Shown piece after piece: positions 33,061 through 50,190 of a stretch of 64,000 nucleotides of DNA (within the stretch, counting starts at the first letter, position 1; every line of letters starts with the position of its first letter). The DNA is from Osedax frankpressi (lineage: Eukaryota; Annelida; Polychaeta; Sabellida; Siboglinidae). The stretch covers positions 46,202,986 to 46,266,985 of the forward strand of contig OZ038312.1 of NCBI GenBank assembly GCA_964035775.1, in the 5' to 3' direction. A program made the position numbers and the translations under genes. The notes beneath the pieces were generated by a model. The model made no database searches. It was given only the letters and a program-made list of their open reading frames with translations, and was not told the origin of the DNA.

Positions 33061-36000
33061 AGAAAGTGTAGATATATAATCATTCTCCAGCAATCTGAAA
33101 TATAATTAAACCATTTTTCTATAATTTGTATACAATTCTTACTTATATTATCAATTAAGGTTACATATTTTCAGAAAGTGTAGATATATAATCATTCTCC
33201 AACAACCTGAAATATAATTAAACAATTTTTCTATAATTTGTATACAATTTTTACTTATATTATCAATTAAGATTACATATTTTCAGAAAGTGTAGATATA
33301 TAATCATTCTCCAACAACCTGAAATATAATTAAACAATTTTTCTATAATTTGTATACAATTCTTACTTATATTATCATTTAATATTGCATATTTTCAGAA
33401 AGTGTAGATATATAATCATTCTCCAACAACCTGAAATATAATTAAACAATTTTTATATAATTATTTTACAATTCTTACTTATATTATCAATTAAGATTAC
33501 ATACTTTCAGAAAGTGTAGATTTATAATCATTCTCCAACAACCTGAAATATAATTTTAAATGTATTCTGCAATTTATATACAATTCTTACTTATATTATC
33601 AATTAAGTTTACATATTTTCAGAAAGTGTAGATATATAATCATTCTCCAACAACCTGAAATATAATTAAACAATTTTTCTATAATTTGTATACAATTCTT
33701 ACTTATATTATCAATTAAGATTACATATTTTCAGAAAGTGTAGATATATAATCATTCTCCAACAACCTGAAATATAATTAAACCATTTTTATATAATTAT
33801 TTTACAATTCTTACTTATATTATCAATTAAGATTACATATTTTCAGAAAGTGTAGATATATAATCATTCTCCAACAACCTGAAATATAATTTTAAATGTT
33901 TTCTGCAATTTATATACAATTCTTACTTATATTATCAATTAAGTTTACATATTTTCAGAAAGTGTAGATATATAATCATTCTCCAGCAATCTGAAATATA
34001 ATTAAACCATTTTTCTATAATTTGTATACAATTCTTACTTATATTATCAATTAAGATTACATATTTTCAGAAAGTGTAGATATATAATCATTCTCCAACA
34101 ACCTGAAATATAATTAAACAATTTTTCTATAATTTGTATACAATTTTTACTTATATTATCAATTAAGATTACATATTTTCAGAAAGTGTAGATATATAAT
34201 CATTCTCCAACAACCTGAAATATAATTAAACAATTTTTCTATAATTTGTATACAATTCTTACTTATATTATCATTTAATATTGCATATTTTCAGAAAGTG
34301 TAGATATATAATCATTCTCCAACAACCTGAAATATAATTAAACAATTTTTATATAATTATTTTACAATTCTTACTTATATTATCAATTAAGATTACATAC
34401 TTTCAGAAAGTGTAGATTTATAATCATTCTCCAACAACCTGAAATATAATTTTAAATGTATTCTGCAATTTATATACAATTCTTACTTATATTATCAATT
34501 AAGTTTACATATTTTCAGAAAGTGTAGATATATAATCATTCTCCAGCAACCTGAAATATAGTTAAACAATTTTTATATAATTATTTTACAATTCTTACTT
34601 ATACTATCAATTAAGATCACATATTTTCAGAAAGTGTAGATATATAATCATTCTCCAACAACCTGAAATATAGTTAAACAATTTTTATATAATTATTTTA
34701 CAATTCTTACTTATATTATCAATTAAGATTACATATTTTCAGAAAGTGTAGATATATAATCATTCTCCAACAACCTAAAATATAATTAAACAATTTTTAT
34801 ATAATTATTTTACAATTTTTATATAATTATTTTACAATTTTTACTTATATTATCAATTAAGATTACATATTTTCAGAAAGTGTAGATATATAATCATTCT
34901 CCAACAACCTGAAATATAATTAAACCATTTTTATATAATTATTTTACAATTCTTACTTATATTATCAATTAAGATTACATATTTTCAGAAAGTGTAGATA
35001 TATAATCATTCTCCAACAACCTGAAATATAATTAAACAATTTTTCTATAATTTGTATACAATTCTTACTTATATTATCAATTAATATTACATATTTTCAG
35101 AAAGTGTAGATATATAATCATTCTCCAACAACCTGAAATATAATTAAACAATTTTTCTATAATTTGTATACAATTTTTACTTATATTATCAATTAAGATT
35201 ACATATTTTCAGAAAGTGTAGATATATAATCATTCTCCAACAACCTGAAATATAATTAAACAATTTTTATATAATTATTTTACAATTTTTATATAATTAT
35301 TTTACAATTCTTACTTATATTATCAATTAAGATTACATATTTTCAGAAAGTGTAGATATATAATCATTCTCCAACAACCTGAAATATAATTAAACAATTT
35401 TTATATAATTATTTTACAATTCTTACTTATATTATCAATTAAGATTACATATTTTCAGAAAGTGTAGATATATAATCATTCTCCAACAACCTGAAATATA
35501 ATTTTAAATGTTTTCTGCAATTTAAATATAATTCTTACTTATATTATCAATTAAGTTTACATATTTTCAGAAAGTGTAGATATATAATTATTCTCCAGCA
35601 ACCTGAAATATAATTAAACCATTTTTCTATAATTTGTATACAATTCTTACTTATATTATCAATTATGTTTACATATTTTCAGAAAGTGTAGATATATAAT
35701 CATTCTCCAACAACCTGAAATATAATTAAACAATTTTTATATAATTATTTTACAATTCTTACTTATATTATCAATTAAGATTACATACTTTCAGAAAGTG
35801 TAGATTTATAATCATTCTCCAACAACCTGAAATATAATTTTAAATGTATTCTGCAATTTATATACAATTCTTACTTATATTATCAATTAAGTTTACATAT
35901 TTTCAGAAAGTGTAGATATATAATCATTCTCCAGCAACCTGAAATATAGTTAAACAATTTTTATATAATTATTTTACAATTCTTACTTATACTATCAATT

Positions 36001-39000
36001 AAGATTACATATTTTCAGAAAGTGTAGATATATAATCATTCTCCAACAACCTGAAATATAGTTAAACAATTTTTATATAATTATTTTACAATTCTTACTT
36101 ATATTATCAATTAAGATTACATATTTTCAGAAAGTGTAGATATATAATTATTCTCCAACAACCTGAAATATAATTAAACAATTTTTCTATAATTTGTATA
36201 CAATTCTTACTTATATTATCAATTAATATTACATATTTTCAGAAATTGTAGATATATAATCATTCTCCAACAACCTGAAATATAATTAAACAATTTTTAT
36301 ATAATTATTTTACAATTTGTATATAATTATTTTACAATTTTTACTTATATTATCAATTAAGATTACATATTTTCAGAAAGTGTAGATATATAATCATTCT
36401 CCAACAACCTGAAATATAATTAAACCATTTTTATATAATTATTTTACAATTCTTACTTATATTATCAATTAAGATTACATATTTTCAGAAAGTGTAGATA
36501 TATAATCATTCTCCAACAACCTGAAATATAATTAAACAATTTTTCTATAATTTGTATACAATTCTTAATTATATTATCAATTAAGATTACATATTTTCAG
36601 AAAGTGTAGATATATAATCATTCTCCAACAACCTGAAATATAATTAAACAATTTTTCTATAATTTGTATACAATTCTTAATTATATTATCAATTAAGATT
36701 ACATATTTTCAGAAAGTGTAGATATATAATCATTCTCCAACAACCTGAAATATAATTAAACCATTTTTATATAATTATTTTACAATTCTTACTTATATTA
36801 TCAATTAAGATTACATATTTTCAGAAAGTGTAGATATATAATCATTCTCCAACAACCTGAAATATAATTTTAAATGTTTTCTGCAATTTATATACAATTC
36901 TTACTTATATTATCAATTAAGTTTACATATTTTCAGAAAGTGTAGATATATAATCATTCTCCAGCAATCTGAAATATAATTAAACAATTTTTCTATAATT
37001 TGAATACAATTTTTACTTATATTATCAATTAAGATTACATATTTTCAGAAAGTGTAGATATATAATCATTCTCCAATAACCTGAAATATAATTAAACCAT
37101 TTTTATATAATTATTTTACAATTCTTACTTATATTATCAATTAAGATTACATATTTTCAGAAAGTGTAGATATATAATCATTCTCCAACAACCTGAAATA
37201 TAATTAAACAATTTTTCTATAATTTGTATACAATTCTTAATTATATTATCAATTAAGATTACATATTTTCAGAAAGTGTAGATATATAATCATTCTCCAA
37301 CAACCTGAAATATAATTAAACCATTTTTATATAATTATTTTACAATTCTTACTTATATTATCAATTAAGATTACATATTTTCAGAAAGTGTAGATATATA
37401 ATCATTCTCCAACAACCTGAAATATAATTAAACCATTTTTATATAATTATTTTACAATTCTTACTTATATTATCAATTAAGATTACATATTTTCAGAAAG
37501 TGTAGATATATAATCATTCTCCAACAACCTGAAATATAATTTTAAATGTTTTCTGCAATTTATATACAATTCTTACTTATATTATCAATTAAGTTTACAT
37601 ATTTTCAGAAAGTGTAGATATATAATCATTCTCCAGCAATCTGAAATATAATTAAACCATTTTTCTATAATTTGTAAATAATTCTTACTTATATTATCAA
37701 TTAAGATTACATATTTTCAGAAAGTGTAGATATATAATCATTCTCCAACAACCTGAAATATAATTAAACAATTTTTCTATAATTTGTATACAATTTTTAC
37801 TTATATTATCAATTAAGATTACATATTTTCAGAAAGTTTAGATATATAATCATTCTCCAACAACCTGAAATATAATTAAACCATTTTTATATAATTATTT
37901 TACAATTCTTACTTATATTATCAATTAAGATTACATATTTTCAGAAAGCGTAGATATATAATCATTCTCCAACAACCTGAAATATAATTAAACAATTTTT
38001 CTATATTTTATATACAATTCTTACTTATATTATCAATTAAGTTTACATATTTTCAGAAAGTGTAGATATATAATCATTCTCCAACAACCTGAAATATAAT
38101 TAAACAATTTTTCTATAATTTGTATACAATTCTTAATTATATTATCAATTAAGATTACATATTTTCAGAAAGTGTAGATATATAATCATTCTCCAACAAC
38201 CTGAAATATAATTAAACCATTTTTATATAATTATTTTACAATTCTTACTTATATTATCAATTAAGATTACATATTTTCAGAAAGTGTAGATATATAATCA
38301 TTCTCCAGCAATCTGAAATATAATTAAACCATTTTTCTATAATTTGTATACAATTCTTACTTATATTATCAATTAATATTACATATTTTCAGTAAGTGTA
38401 GATATATAATCATTCTCCAACAACCTGAAATATAATTAAACAATTTTTCTATAATTTGTATACAATTTTTACTTATATTATCAATTAAGATTACATATTT
38501 TCAGAAAGTGTAGATATATAATCATTCTCCAACAACCTGAAATATAATTAAACCATTTTTATATAATTTGTATACAATTCTTACTTATATTATCAATTAA
38601 TATTACATATTTTCAGAAAGTGTAGATATATAATCATTCTCCAACAACCTGAAATATAATTAAACAATTTTTATATATTTTATATACAATTCTTACTTAT
38701 ATTATCAATTAAGATTACATATTTTCAGAAAGTGTAGATATATAATCATTCTCCAACAACCTGAAATATAATTAAACAATTTTTATATATTTTATATACA
38801 ATTCTTACTTATATTATCAATTAAGATTACATATTTTCAGAAAGTGTAGATATATAATCATTCTCCAACAACCTGAAATATAATTTTAAATGTTTTCTGC
38901 AATTTATATACAATTCTTACTTATATTATCAATTAAGTTTACATATTTTCAGAAAGTGTAGATATATAATCATTCTCCAGCAATCTGAAATATAATTAAA

Positions 39001-42000
39001 CCATTTTTCTATAATTTGTATACAATTCTTACTTATATTATCAATTAAGATTACATATTTTCAGAAAGTGTAGATATATAATCATTCTCCAACAACCTGA
39101 AATATAATTAAACAATTTTTCTATAATTTGTATACAATTTTTACTTATATTATCAATTAAGATTACATATTTTCAGAAAGTGTAGATATATAATCATTCT
39201 CCAACAACCTGAAATATAATTAAACAATTTTTCTATAATTTGTATACAATTCTTACTTATATTATCATTTAATATTGCATATTTTCAGAAAGTGTAGATA
39301 TATAATCATTCTCCAACAACCTGAAATATAATTAAACAATTTTTATATAATTATTTTACAATTCTTACTTATATTATCAATTAAGATTACATACTTTCAG
39401 AAAGTGTAGATTTATAATCATTCTCCAACAACCTGAAATATAATTTTAAATGTATTCTGCAATTTATATACAATTCTTACTTATATTATCAATTAAGTTT
39501 ACATATTTTCAGAAAGTGTAGATATATAATCATTCTCCAGCAACCTGAAATATAGTTAAACAATTTTTATATAATTATTTTACAATTCTTACTTATACTA
39601 TCAATTAAGATTACATATTTTCAGAAAGTGTAGATATATAATCATTCTCCAACAACCTGAAATATAGTTAAACAATTTTTATATAATTATTTTACAATTC
39701 TTACTTATATTATCAATTAAGATTACATATTTTCAGAAAGTGTAGATATATAATCATTCTCCAACAACCTAAAATATAATTAAACAATTTTTATATAATT
39801 ATTTTACAATTTTTATATAATTATTTTACAATTTTTACTTATATTATCAATTAAGATTACATATTTTCAGAAAGTGTAGATATATAATCATTCTCCAACA
39901 ACCTGAAATATAATTAAACCATTTTTATATAATTATTTTACAATTCTTACTTATATTATCAATTAAGATTACATATTTTCAGAAAGTGTAGATATATAAT
40001 CATTCTCCAACAACCTGAAATATAATTAAACAATTTTTCTATAATTTGTATACAATTCTTACTTATATTATCAATTAATATTACATATTTTCAGAAAGTG
40101 TAGATATATAATCATTCTCCAACAACCTGAAATATAATTAAACAATTTTTCTATAATTTGTATACAATTTTTACTTATATTATCAATTAAGATTACATAT
40201 TTTCAGAAAGTGTAGATATATAATCATTCTCCAACAACCTGAAATATAATTAAACAATTTTTATATAATTATTTTACAATTTTTATATAATTATTTTACA
40301 ATTCTTACTTATATTATCAATTAAGATTACATATTTTCAGAAAGTGTAGATATATAATCATTCTCCAACAACCTGAAATATAATTAAACAATTTTTATAT
40401 AATTATTTTACAATTCTTACTTATATTATCAATTAAGATTACATATTTTCAGAAAGTGTAGATATATAATCATTCTCCAACAACCTGAAATATAATTTTA
40501 AATGTTTTCTGCAATTTAAATATAATTCTTACTTATATTATCAATTAAGTTTACATATTTTCAGAAAGTGTATATATATAATTATTCTCCAGCAACCTGA
40601 AATATAATTAAACCATTTTTCTATAATTTGTATACAATTCTTACTTATATTATCAATTATGTTTACATATTTTCAGAAAGTGTAGATATATAATCATTCT
40701 CCAACAACCTGAAATATAATTAAACAATTTTTATATAATTATTTTACAATTCTTACTTATATTATCAATTAAGATTACATACTTTCAGAAAGTGTAGATT
40801 TATAATCATTCTCCAACAACCTGAAATATAATTTTAAATGTATTCTGCAATTTATATACAATTCTTACTTATATTATCAATTAAGTTTACATATTTTCAG
40901 AAAGTGTAGATATATAATCATTCTCCAGCAACCTGAAATATAGTTTAACAATTTTTATATAATTATTTTACAATTCTTACTTATACTATCAATTAAGATT
41001 ACATATTTTCAGAAAGTGTAGATATATAATCATTCTCCAACAACCTGAAATATAGTTAAACAATTTTTATATAATTATTTTACAATTCTTACTTATATTA
41101 TCAATTAAGATTACATATTTTCAGAAAGTGTAGATATATAATTATTCTCCAACAACCTGAAATATAATTAAACAATTTTTCTATAATTTGTATACAATTC
41201 TTACTTATATTATCAATTAATATTACATATTTTCAGAAATTGTAGATATATAATCATTCTCCAACAACCTGAAATATAATTAAACAATTTTTATATAATT
41301 ATTTTACAATTTGTATATAATTATTTTACAATTTTTACTTATATTATCAATTAAGATTACATATTTTCAGAAAGTGTAGATATATAATCATTCTCCAACA
41401 ACCTGAAATATAATTAAACCATTTTTATATAATTATTTTACAATTCTTACTTATATTATCAATTAAGATTACATATTTTCAGAAAGTGTAGATATATAAT
41501 CATTCTCCAACAACCTGAAATATAATTAAACAATTTTTCTATAATTTGTATACAATTCTTAATTATATTATCAATTAAGATTACATATTTTCAGAAAGTG
41601 TAGATATATAATCATTCTCCAACAACCTGAAATATAATTAAACAATTTTTCTATAATTTGTATACAATTCTTAATTATATTATCAATTAAGATTACATAT
41701 TTTCAGAAAGTGTAGATATATAATCATTCTCCAACAACCTGAAATATAATTAAACCATTTTTATATAATTATTTTACAATTCTTACTTATATTATCAATT
41801 AAGATTACATATTTTCAGAAAGTGTAGATATATAATCATTCTCCAACAACCTGAAATATAATTTTAAATGTTTTCTGCAATTTATATACAATTCTTACTT
41901 ATATTATCAATTAAGTTTACATATTTTCAGAAAGTGTAGATATATAATCATTCTCCAGCAATCTGAAATATAATTAAACAATTTTTCTATAATTTGAATA

Positions 42001-45000
42001 CAATTTTTACTTATATTATCAATTAAGATTACATATTTTCAGAAAGTGTAGATATATAATCATTCTCCAACAACCTGAAATATAATTAAACCATTTTTAT
42101 ATAATTATTTTACAATTCTTACTTATATTATCAATTAAGATTACATATTTTCAGAAAGTGTAGATATATAATCATTCTCCAACAACCTGAAATATAATTA
42201 AACAATTTTTCTATAATTTGTATACAATTCTTAATTATATTATCAATTAAGATTACATATTTTCAGAAAGTGTAGATATATAATCATTCTCCAACAACCT
42301 GAAATATAATTAAACCATTTTTATATAATTATTTTACAATTCTTACTTATATTATCAATTAAGATTACATATTTTCAGAAAGTGTAGATATATAATCATT
42401 CTCCAACAACCTGAAATATAATTAAACCATTTTTATATAATTATTTTACAATTCTTACTTATATTATCAATTAAGATTACATATTTTCAGAAAGTGTAGA
42501 TATATAATCATTCTCCAACAACCTGAAATATAATTTTAAATGTTTTCTGCAATTTATATACAATTCTTACTTATATTATCAATTAAGTTTACATATTTTC
42601 AGAAAGTGTAGATATATAATCATTCTCCAGCAATCTGAAATATAATTAAACCATTTTTCTATAATTTGTAAATAATTCTTACTTATATTATCAATTAAGA
42701 TTACATATTTTCAGAAAGTGTAGATATATAATCATTCTCCAACAACCTGAAATATAATTAAACAATTTTTCTATAATTTGTATAAAATTTTTACTTATAT
42801 TATCAATTAAGATTACATATTTTCAGAAAGTTTAGATATATAATCATTCTCCAACAACCTGAAATATAATTAAACCATTTTTATATAATTATTTTACAAT
42901 TCTTACTTATATTATCAATTAAGATTACATATTTTCAGAAAGCGTAGATATATAATCATTCTCCAACAACCTGAAATATAATTAAACAATTTTTCTATAT
43001 TTTATATACAATTCTTACTTATATTATCAATTAAGTTTACATATTTTCAGAAAGTGTAGATATATAATCATTCTCCAACAACCTGAAATATAATTAAACC
43101 ATTTTTATATAATTATTTTACAATTCTTACTTATATTATCAATTAAGATTACATATTTTCAGAAAGTGTAGATATATAATCATTCTCCAACAACCTGAAA
43201 TATAATTTTAAATGTTTTCTGCAATTTATATACAATTCTTACTTATATTATCAATTAAGTTTACATATTTTCAGAAAGTGTAGATATATAATCATTCTCC
43301 AGCAATCTGAAATATAATTAAACAATTTTTCTATAATTTGAATACAATTTTTACTTATATTATCAATTAAGATTACATATTTTCAGAAAGTGTAGATATA
43401 TAATCATTCTCCAACAACCTGAAATATAATTAAACCATTTTTATATAATTATTTTACAATTCTTACTTATATTATCAATTAAGATTACATATTTTCAGAA
43501 AGTGTAGATATATAATCATTCTCCAACAACCTGAAATATAATTAAACAATTTTTCTATAATTTGTATACAATTCTTAATTATATTATCAATTAAGATTAC
43601 ATATTTTCAGAAAGTGTAGATATATAATCATTCTCCAACAACCTGAAATATAATTAAACCATTTTTATATAATTATTTTACAATTCTTACTTATATTATC
43701 AATTAAGATTACATATTTTCAGAAAGTGTAGATATATAATCATTCTCCAACAACCTGAAATATAATTAAACCATTTTTATATAATTATTTTACAATTCTT
43801 ACTTATATTATCAATTAAGATTACATATTTTCAGAAAGTGTAGATATATAATCATTCTCCAACAACCTGAAATATAATTTTAAATGTTTTCTGCAATTTA
43901 TATACAATTCTTACTTATATTATCAATTAAGTTTACATATTTTCAGAAAGTGTAGATATATAATCATTCTCCAGCAATCTGAAATATAATTAAACCATTT
44001 TTCTATAATTTGTAAATAATTCTTACTTATATTATCAATTAAGATTACATATTTTCAGAAAGTGTAGATATATAATCATTCTCCAACAACCTGAAATATA
44101 ATTAAACAATTTTTCTATAATTTGTATACAATTTTTACTTATATTATCAATTAAGATTACATATTTTCAGAAAGTTTAGATATATAATCATTCTCCAACA
44201 ACCTGAAATATAATTAAACCATTTTTATATAATTATTTTACAATTCTTACTTATATTATCAATTAAGATTACATATTTTCAGAAAGCGTAGATATATAAT
44301 CATTCTCCAACAACCTGAAATATAATTAAACAATTTTTCTATATTTTATATACAATTCTTACTTATATTATCAATTAAGTTTACATATTTTCAGAAAGTG
44401 TAGATATATAATCATTCTCCAACAACCTGAAATATAATTAAACAATTTTTCTATAATTTGTATACAATTCTTAATTATATTATCAATTAAGATTACATAT
44501 TTTCAGAAAGTGTAGATATATAATCATTCTCCAACAACCTGAAATATAATTAAACCATTTTTATATAATTATTTTACAATTCTTACTTATATTATCAATT
44601 AAGATTACATATTTTCAGAAAGTGTAGATATATAATCATTCTCCAGCAATCTGAAATATAATTAAACCATTTTTCTATAATTTGTATACAATTCTTACTT
44701 ATATTATCAATTAATATTACATATTTTCAGTAAGTGTAGATATATAATCATTCTCCAACAACCTGAAATATAATTAAACAATTTTTCTATAATTTGTATA
44801 CAATTTTTACTTATATTATCAATTAAGATTACATATTTTCAGAAAGTGTAGATATATAATCATTCTCCAACAACCTGAAATATAATTAAACCATTTTTAT
44901 ATAATTTGTATACAATTCTTACTTATATTATCAATTAATATTACATATTTTCAGAAAGTGTAGATATATAATCATTCTCCAACAACCTGAAATATAATTA

Positions 45001-48000
45001 AACAATTTTTATATATTTTATATACAATTCTTACTTATATTATCAATTAAGATTACATATTTTCAGAAAGTGTAGATATATAATCATTCTCCAACAACCT
45101 GAAATATAATTAAACAATTTTTATATATTTCATATACAATTCTTACTTATATTATCAATTAAGATTACATATTTTCAGAAAGTGTAGATATATAATCATT
45201 CTCCAACAACCTGAAATATAATTTTAAATGTTTTCTGCAATTTATATACAATTCTTACTTATATTATCAATTAAGTTTACATATTTTCAGAAAGTGTAGA
45301 TATATAATCATTCTCCAGCAATCTGAAATATAATTAAACCATTTTTCTATAATTTGTATACAATTCTTACTTATATTATCAATTAAGATTACATATTTTC
45401 AGAAAGTGTAGATATATAATCATTCTCCAACAACCTGAAATATAATTAAACAATTTTTCTATAATTTGTATACAATTTTTACTTATATTATCAATTAAGA
45501 TTACATATTTTCAGAAAGTGTAGATATATAATCATTCTCCAACAACCTGAAATATAATTAAACAATTTTTCTATAATTTGTATACAATTCTTACTTATAT
45601 TATCATTTAATATTGCATATTTTCAGAAAGTGTAGATATATAATCATTCTCCAACAACCTGAAATATAATTAAACAATTTTTATATAATTATTTTACAAT
45701 TCTTACTTATATTATCAATTAAGATTACATACTTTCAGAAAGTGTAGATTTATAATCATTCTCCAACAACCTGAAATATAATTTTAAATGTATTCTGCAA
45801 TTTATATACAATTCTTACTTATATTATCAATTAAGTTTACATATTTTCAGAAAGTGTAGATATATAATCATTCTCCAGCAACCTGAAATATAGTTAAACA
45901 ATTTTTATATAATTATTTTACAATTCTTACTTATACTATCAATTAAGATTACATATTTTCAGAAAGTGTAGATATATAATCATTCTCCAACAACCTGAAA
46001 TATAGTTAAACAATTTTTATATAATTATTTTACAATTCTTACTTATATTATCAATTAAGATTACATATTTTCAGAAAGTGTAGATATATAATCATTCTCC
46101 AACAACCTAAAATATAATTAAACAATTTTTATATAATTATTTTACAATTTTTATATAATTATTTTACAATTTTTACTTATATTATCAATTAAGATTACAT
46201 ATTTTCAGAAAGTGTAGATATATAATCATTCTCCAACAACCTGAAATATAATTAAACCATTTTTATATAATTATTTTACAATTCTTACTTATATTATCAA
46301 TTAAGATTACATATTTTCAGAAAGTGTAGATATATAATCATTCTCCAACAACCTGAAATATAATTAAACAATTTTTCTATAATTTGTATACAATTCTTAC
46401 TTATATTATCAATTAATATTACATATTTTCAGAAAGTGTAGATATATAATCATTCTCCAACAACCTGAAATATAATTAAACAATTTTTCTATAATTTGTA
46501 TACAATTTTTACTTATATTATCAATTAAGATTACATATTTTCAGAAAGTGTAGATATATAATCATTCTCCAACAACCTGAAATATAATTAAACAATTTTT
46601 ATATAATTATTTTACAATTTTTATATAATTATTTTACAATTCTTACTTATATTATCAATTAAGATTACATATTTTCAGAAAGTGTAGATATATAATCATT
46701 CTCCAACAACCTGAAATATAATTAAACAATTTTTATATAATTATTTTACAATTCTTACTTATATTATCAATTAAGATTACATATTTTCAGAAAGTGTAGA
46801 TATATAATCATTCTCCAACAACCTGAAATATAATTTTAAATGTTTTCTGCAATTTAAATATAATTCTTACTTATATTATCAATTAAGTTTACATATTTTC
46901 AGAAAGTGTAGATATATAATTATTCTCCAGCAACCTGAAATATAATTAAACCATTTTTCTATAATTTGTATACAATTCTTACTTATATTATCAATTATGT
47001 TTACATATTTTCAGAAAGTGTAGATATATAATCATTCTCCAACAACCTGAAATATAATTAAACAATTTTTATATAATTATTTTACAATTCTTACTTATAT
47101 TATCAATTAAGATTACATACTTTCAGAAAGTGTAGATTTATAATCATTCTCCAACAACCTGAAATATAATTTTAAATGTATTCTGCAATTTATATACAAT
47201 TCTTACTTATATTATCAATTAAGTTTACATATTTTCAGAAAGTGTAGATATATAATCATTCTCCAGCAACCTGAAATATAGTTTAACAATTTTTATATAA
47301 TTATTTTACAATTCTTACTTATACTATCAATTAAGATTACATATTTTCAGAAAGTGTAGATATATAATCATTCTCCAACAACCTGAAATATAGTTAAACA
47401 ATTTTTATATAATTATTTTACAATTCTTACTTATATTATCAATTAAGATTACATATTTTCAGAAAGTGTAGATATATAATTATTCTCCAACAACCTGAAA
47501 TATAATTAAACAATTTTTCTATAATTTGTATACAATTCTTACTTATATTATCAATTAATATTACATATTTTCAGAAATTGTAGATATATAATCATTCTCC
47601 AACAACCTGAAATATAATTAAACAATTTTTATATAATTATTTTACAATTTGTATATAATTATTTTACAATTTTTACTTATATTATCAATTAAGATTACAT
47701 ATTTTCAGAAAGTGTAGATATATAATCATTCTCCAACAACCTGAAATATAATTAAACCATTTTTATATAATTATTTTACAATTCTTACTTATATTATCAA
47801 TTAAGATTACATATTTTCAGAAAGTGTAGATATATAATCATTCTCCAACAACCTGAAATATAATTAAACAATTTTTCTATAATTTGTATACAATTCTTAA
47901 TTATATTATCAATTAAGATTACATATTTTCAGAAAGTGTAGATATATAATCATTCTCCAACAACCTGAAATATAATTAAACAATTTTTCTATAATTTGTA

Positions 48001-50190
48001 TACAATTCTTAATTATATTATCAATTAAGATTACATATTTTCAGAAAGTGTAGATATATAATCATTCTCCAACAACCTGAAATATAATTAAACCATTTTT
48101 ATATAATTATTTTACAATTCTTACTTATATTATCAATTAAGATTACATATTTTCAGAAAGTGTAGATATATAATCATTCTCCAACAACCTGAAATATAAT
48201 TTTAAATGTTTTCTGCAATTTATATACAATTCTTACTTATATTATCAATTAAGTTTACATATTTTCAGAAAGTGTAGATATATAATCATTCTCCAGCAAT
48301 CTGAAATATAATTAAACAATTTTTCTATAATTTGAATACAATTTTTACTTATATTATCAATTAAGATTACATATTTTCAGAAAGTGTAGATATATAATCA
48401 TTCTCCAACAACCTGAAATATAATTAAACCATTTTTATATAATTATTTTACAATTCTTACTTATATTATCAATTAAGATTACATATTTTCAGAAAGTGTA
48501 GATATATAATCATTCTCCAACAACCTGAAATATAATTAAACAATTTTTCTATAATTTGTATACAATTCTTAATTATATTATCAATTAAGATTACATATTT
48601 TCAGAAAGTGTAGATATATAATCATTCTCCAACAACCTGAAATATAATTAAACCATTTTTATATAATTATTTTACAATTCTTACTTATATTATCAATTAA
48701 GATTACATATTTTCAGAAAGTGTAGATATATAATCATTCTCCAACAACCTGAAATATAATTAAACCATTTTTATATAATTATTTTACAATTCTTACTTAT
48801 ATTATCAATTAAGATTACATATTTTCAGAAAGTGTAGATATATAATCATTCTCCAACAACCTGAAATATAATTTTAAATGTTTTCTGCAATTTATATACA
48901 ATTCTTACTTATATTATCAATTAAGTTTACATATTTTCAGAAAGTGTAGATATATAATCATTCTCCAGCAATCTGAAATATAATTAAACCATTTTTCTAT
49001 AATTTGTAAATAATTCTTACTTATATTATCAATTAAGATTACATATTTTCAGAAAGTGTAGATATATAATCATTCTCCAACAACCTGAAATATAATTAAA
49101 CAATTTTTCTATAATTTGTATAAAATTTTTACTTATATTATCAATTAAGATTACATATTTTCAGAAAGTTTAGATATATAATCATTCTCCAACAACCTGA
49201 AATATAATTAAACCATTTTTATATAATTATTTTACAATTCTTACTTATATTATCAATTAAGATTACATATTTTCAGAAAGCGTAGATATATAATCATTCT
49301 CCAACAACCTGAAATATAATTAAACAATTTTTCTATATTTTATATACAATTCTTACTTATATTATCAATTAAGTTTACATATTTTCAGAAAGTGTAGATA
49401 TATAATCATTCTCCAACAACCTGAAATATAATTAAACAATTTTTCTATAATTTGTATACAATTCTTAATTATATTATCAATTAAGATTACATATTTTCAG
49501 AAAGTGTAGATATATAATCATTCTCCAACAACCTGAAATATAATTAAACCATTTTTATATAATTATTTTACAATTCTTACTTATATTATCAATTAAGATT
49601 ACATATTTTCAGAAAGTGTAGATATATAATCATTCTCCAGCAATCTGAAATATAATTAAACCATTTTTCTATAATTTGTATACAATTCTTACTTATATTA
49701 TCAATTAATATTACATATTTTCAGTAAGTGTAGATATATAATCATTCTCCAACAACCTGAAATATAATTAAACAATTTTTCTATAATTTGTATACAATTT
49801 TTACTTATATTATCAATTAAGATTACATATTTTCAGAAAGTGTAGATATATAATCATTCTCCAACAACCTGAAATATAATTAAACCATTTTTATATAATT
49901 TGTATACAATTCTTACTTATATTATCAATTAATATTACATATTTTCAGAAAGTGTAGATATATAATCATTCTCCAACAACCTGAAATATAATTAAACAAT
50001 TTTTATATATTTTATATACAATTCTTACTTATATTATCAATTAAGATTACATATTTTCAGAAAGTGTAGATATATAATCATTCTCCAACAACCTGAAATA
50101 TAATTAAACAATTTTTATATATTTTATATACAATTCTTACTTATATTATCAATTAATATTACATATTTTCAGAAAGTGTAGATATATAAT
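33061..50190 (+). repeat. Satellite domain E: 4,994-bp higher-order repeat
   Basis: The GATTTATAATC marker lies at 34,415, 39,409 and 45,747. The first gap is 4,994 bp, which fits 44 monomers plus three 22-bp modules. The second is 6,338 bp, exactly 1,344 bp (12 monomers) longer. That extra block is an internal tandem duplication: the variant TTTGTAAATAATTC is at about 42,667 and again at 44,011, while it occurs once in each other copy (about 37,672 and 49,007). The variant CAGTAAGTGTAG (about 38,391, 44,729 and 49,723) has the same spacing. Three copies are present, nearly identical by eye, and the third ends near 50.2 kb. Confidence 0.88.
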
